A stretch of DNA of 64,000 nucleotides from Luscinia megarhynchos (taxonomy: Eukaryota; Chordata; Aves; Passeriformes; Turdidae), in the NCBI GenBank assembly GCA_034336665.1, contig CM067592.1, positions 47,769,761-47,833,760 of the forward strand, in the 5' to 3' direction. Position numbers and translations under genes: made by a program. This document shows positions 62,801 to 64,000 of the stretch, piece after piece. Each line of letters starts with the position of its first letter. Within the stretch, counting starts at the first letter, position 1. The notes under the pieces were generated by a model. That model did no database searches and was not told the origin of the DNA. It saw nothing but the letters and a program-made list of their open reading frames with translations.

Positions 62801-64000
62801 AAGCAGTAGTTCATGAGATTATTTATAAACATACCAATCAAAATTGTTATTTGATTAAAGTCTAATCTCTCATTCCCTTGAAACTGGAAGCAGATATTTG
62901 TATCAGCAGATTATAGGCAAATCTTGTTATATATTGATATATATGATATGTGTTATAAAATTATGATATATTGCTAGAATATATAACTGATATATTGTTA
63001 ATGTTTCAGACTGGTCATTATTTTAAAAGTCCTATTAAGTCAGTGGGGATGTTTAGTGAACATTTCTTCTCTGTGATGGAATTAGTGGACCATTTAACCC
63101 ATCCTTCAGAAACACTCCTAATTACATGAAAATAGAAATAAGGGTGAATTGCAACTAATATTTTATTGAAGGTGGAAAATTTTTAACCTGTTTCTTACTA
63201 TTGTTTTTCACCTGCTAATAGTTTTCTTATTCCTTTCACAGGAGACGAGGGTTACTAGGAAATACCAAAATTATACCTGAGTTGTTGTATTTTAAATGGC
63301 ATAGTCAAAGTAGGTGATTCTTAAAAAAATATATATATCCAGAAGAATAAGTGTGTCTGAAGGAAATGGATTTTCACCTAATGGTCCTATTACATTTCCT
63401 AAAAACAAAGAATACTGAGAAAATTTGGTTTTAGTTGGACAAATAAAGTGATGTACCTTATTGGCTATCAATTTCAAAATTAAAGTTGCAATGAAAGAAA
63501 AAAAAATAGAATTTTTGCAAACTTTTGTCACAGTTGGAAATAAAACTATAATGTATTTGAAGGAGTAAATAGAACCATCTTCAGCAGAAATATTTGTCTC
63601 TATAAAAATATTTATTTATTGTGGGTTTTATTTAATTTACTGCAAAATGCCTGTCCTTTGGTCAAATAGGGGAATAATATATATTCTACAGTCTTATTTC
63701 TTTTTGTTTAGCTAGTATTTTTATAACAGTACTATGAATAATATTTCATAATTTTTAATAAACACATGTTCTATTAGTACATTTTTAAAGCAAAATTTGC
63801 ATGGCTTCCTAAAGCCTTTTTTTTTTTATGTGAAGACAGATTACTTTAAGTGGTAAAATACCCAGATATATCCCATAAAATTGTAGGTAGGAAATCTTAA
63901 CTCTTTTTTTTTTTTTAATATTTGAAGTTATTTTTTTAAAAATTTCTTTTGTTCTGACATTCATGCTTAATGCCTAGGAGCAACCAGTGGTCACTAGTTA
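59891..64000. other. AT-rich stretch right of the CpG island, probable first intron
   Basis: Composition falls back to AT-rich after about 59900. No exon, transposon or long frame is recognisable. A good minus-strand acceptor-like sequence (TTATTTTTCTTCCAG, ending near 60112) precedes a frame that stops at 59904, with no paired donor. An AT-rich patch at about 62930-63000 is built from ATATTG/GATATA words. If the plus-strand donor at 59452 is used, all of this is intron 1. Confidence 0.5.

Noticed and set aside
1..64000. tRNA, rRNA, CRISPR array, operon or phage system
   Set aside because: No cloverleaf, ribosomal core, regularly spaced repeat-spacer array or dense gene layout is visible; the window is vertebrate non-coding DNA.

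Overview
The window reads as vertebrate nuclear DNA from a bird. The evidence is three clear CR1 (chicken repeat 1) LINE fragments, one of them ending in the typical avian CR1 3' tail, plus a solo long terminal repeat of a family common in bird genomes and a second probable LTR. Long AT-rich non-coding stretches surround one strong CpG island. A songbird or other neoavian is likely, but that is inference from recalled repeat families; no database search was possible. There is no bacterial-style gene organisation, and I see no tRNA, rRNA or CRISPR array.

I find no complete protein-coding gene. Most open frames are under 130 codons and look like chance frames in AT-rich DNA. The longer ones come from two compositional artefacts: the CTTCTC hexamer tract near 23 kb and the CpG island near 59 kb.

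Layout: 1-18.2 kb is AT-rich intergenic or intronic sequence with a possible decayed CR1 piece near 6.2 kb. A CR1 3' end (+) lies at 18.27-18.69 kb. A pyrimidine-rich hexamer satellite of about 0.7 kb lies at 22.77-23.47 kb, followed 0.3 kb later by two CR1 ORF2 fragments (-) of apparently different subfamilies at 23.8-25.2 kb. From 25.2 to 48.8 kb there are no recognisable genes, only a few motif clusters and one possible conserved non-coding element at 31.4-31.7 kb. A probable antisense LTR with a CpG-rich core lies at 48.8-50.3 kb, and a solo ERVL-type LTR (+) at 52.7-53.3 kb. A candidate spliced exon (-) lies at 55.78-55.91 kb, a TAAAA pentamer repeat at 57.7-57.87 kb, and a CpG island at 58.07-59.89 kb. 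The island holds one consensus splice donor on + and two donor-like sites on -. The rest, to 64 kb, is AT-rich and looks like the first intron of whatever gene starts in the island.

The simplest reading is that the island is the promoter and first exon of a gene mostly outside the window (running right if the + donor is used), possibly with a divergent - strand transcript using the exon at 55.8 kb. The gene itself cannot be named from this sequence.
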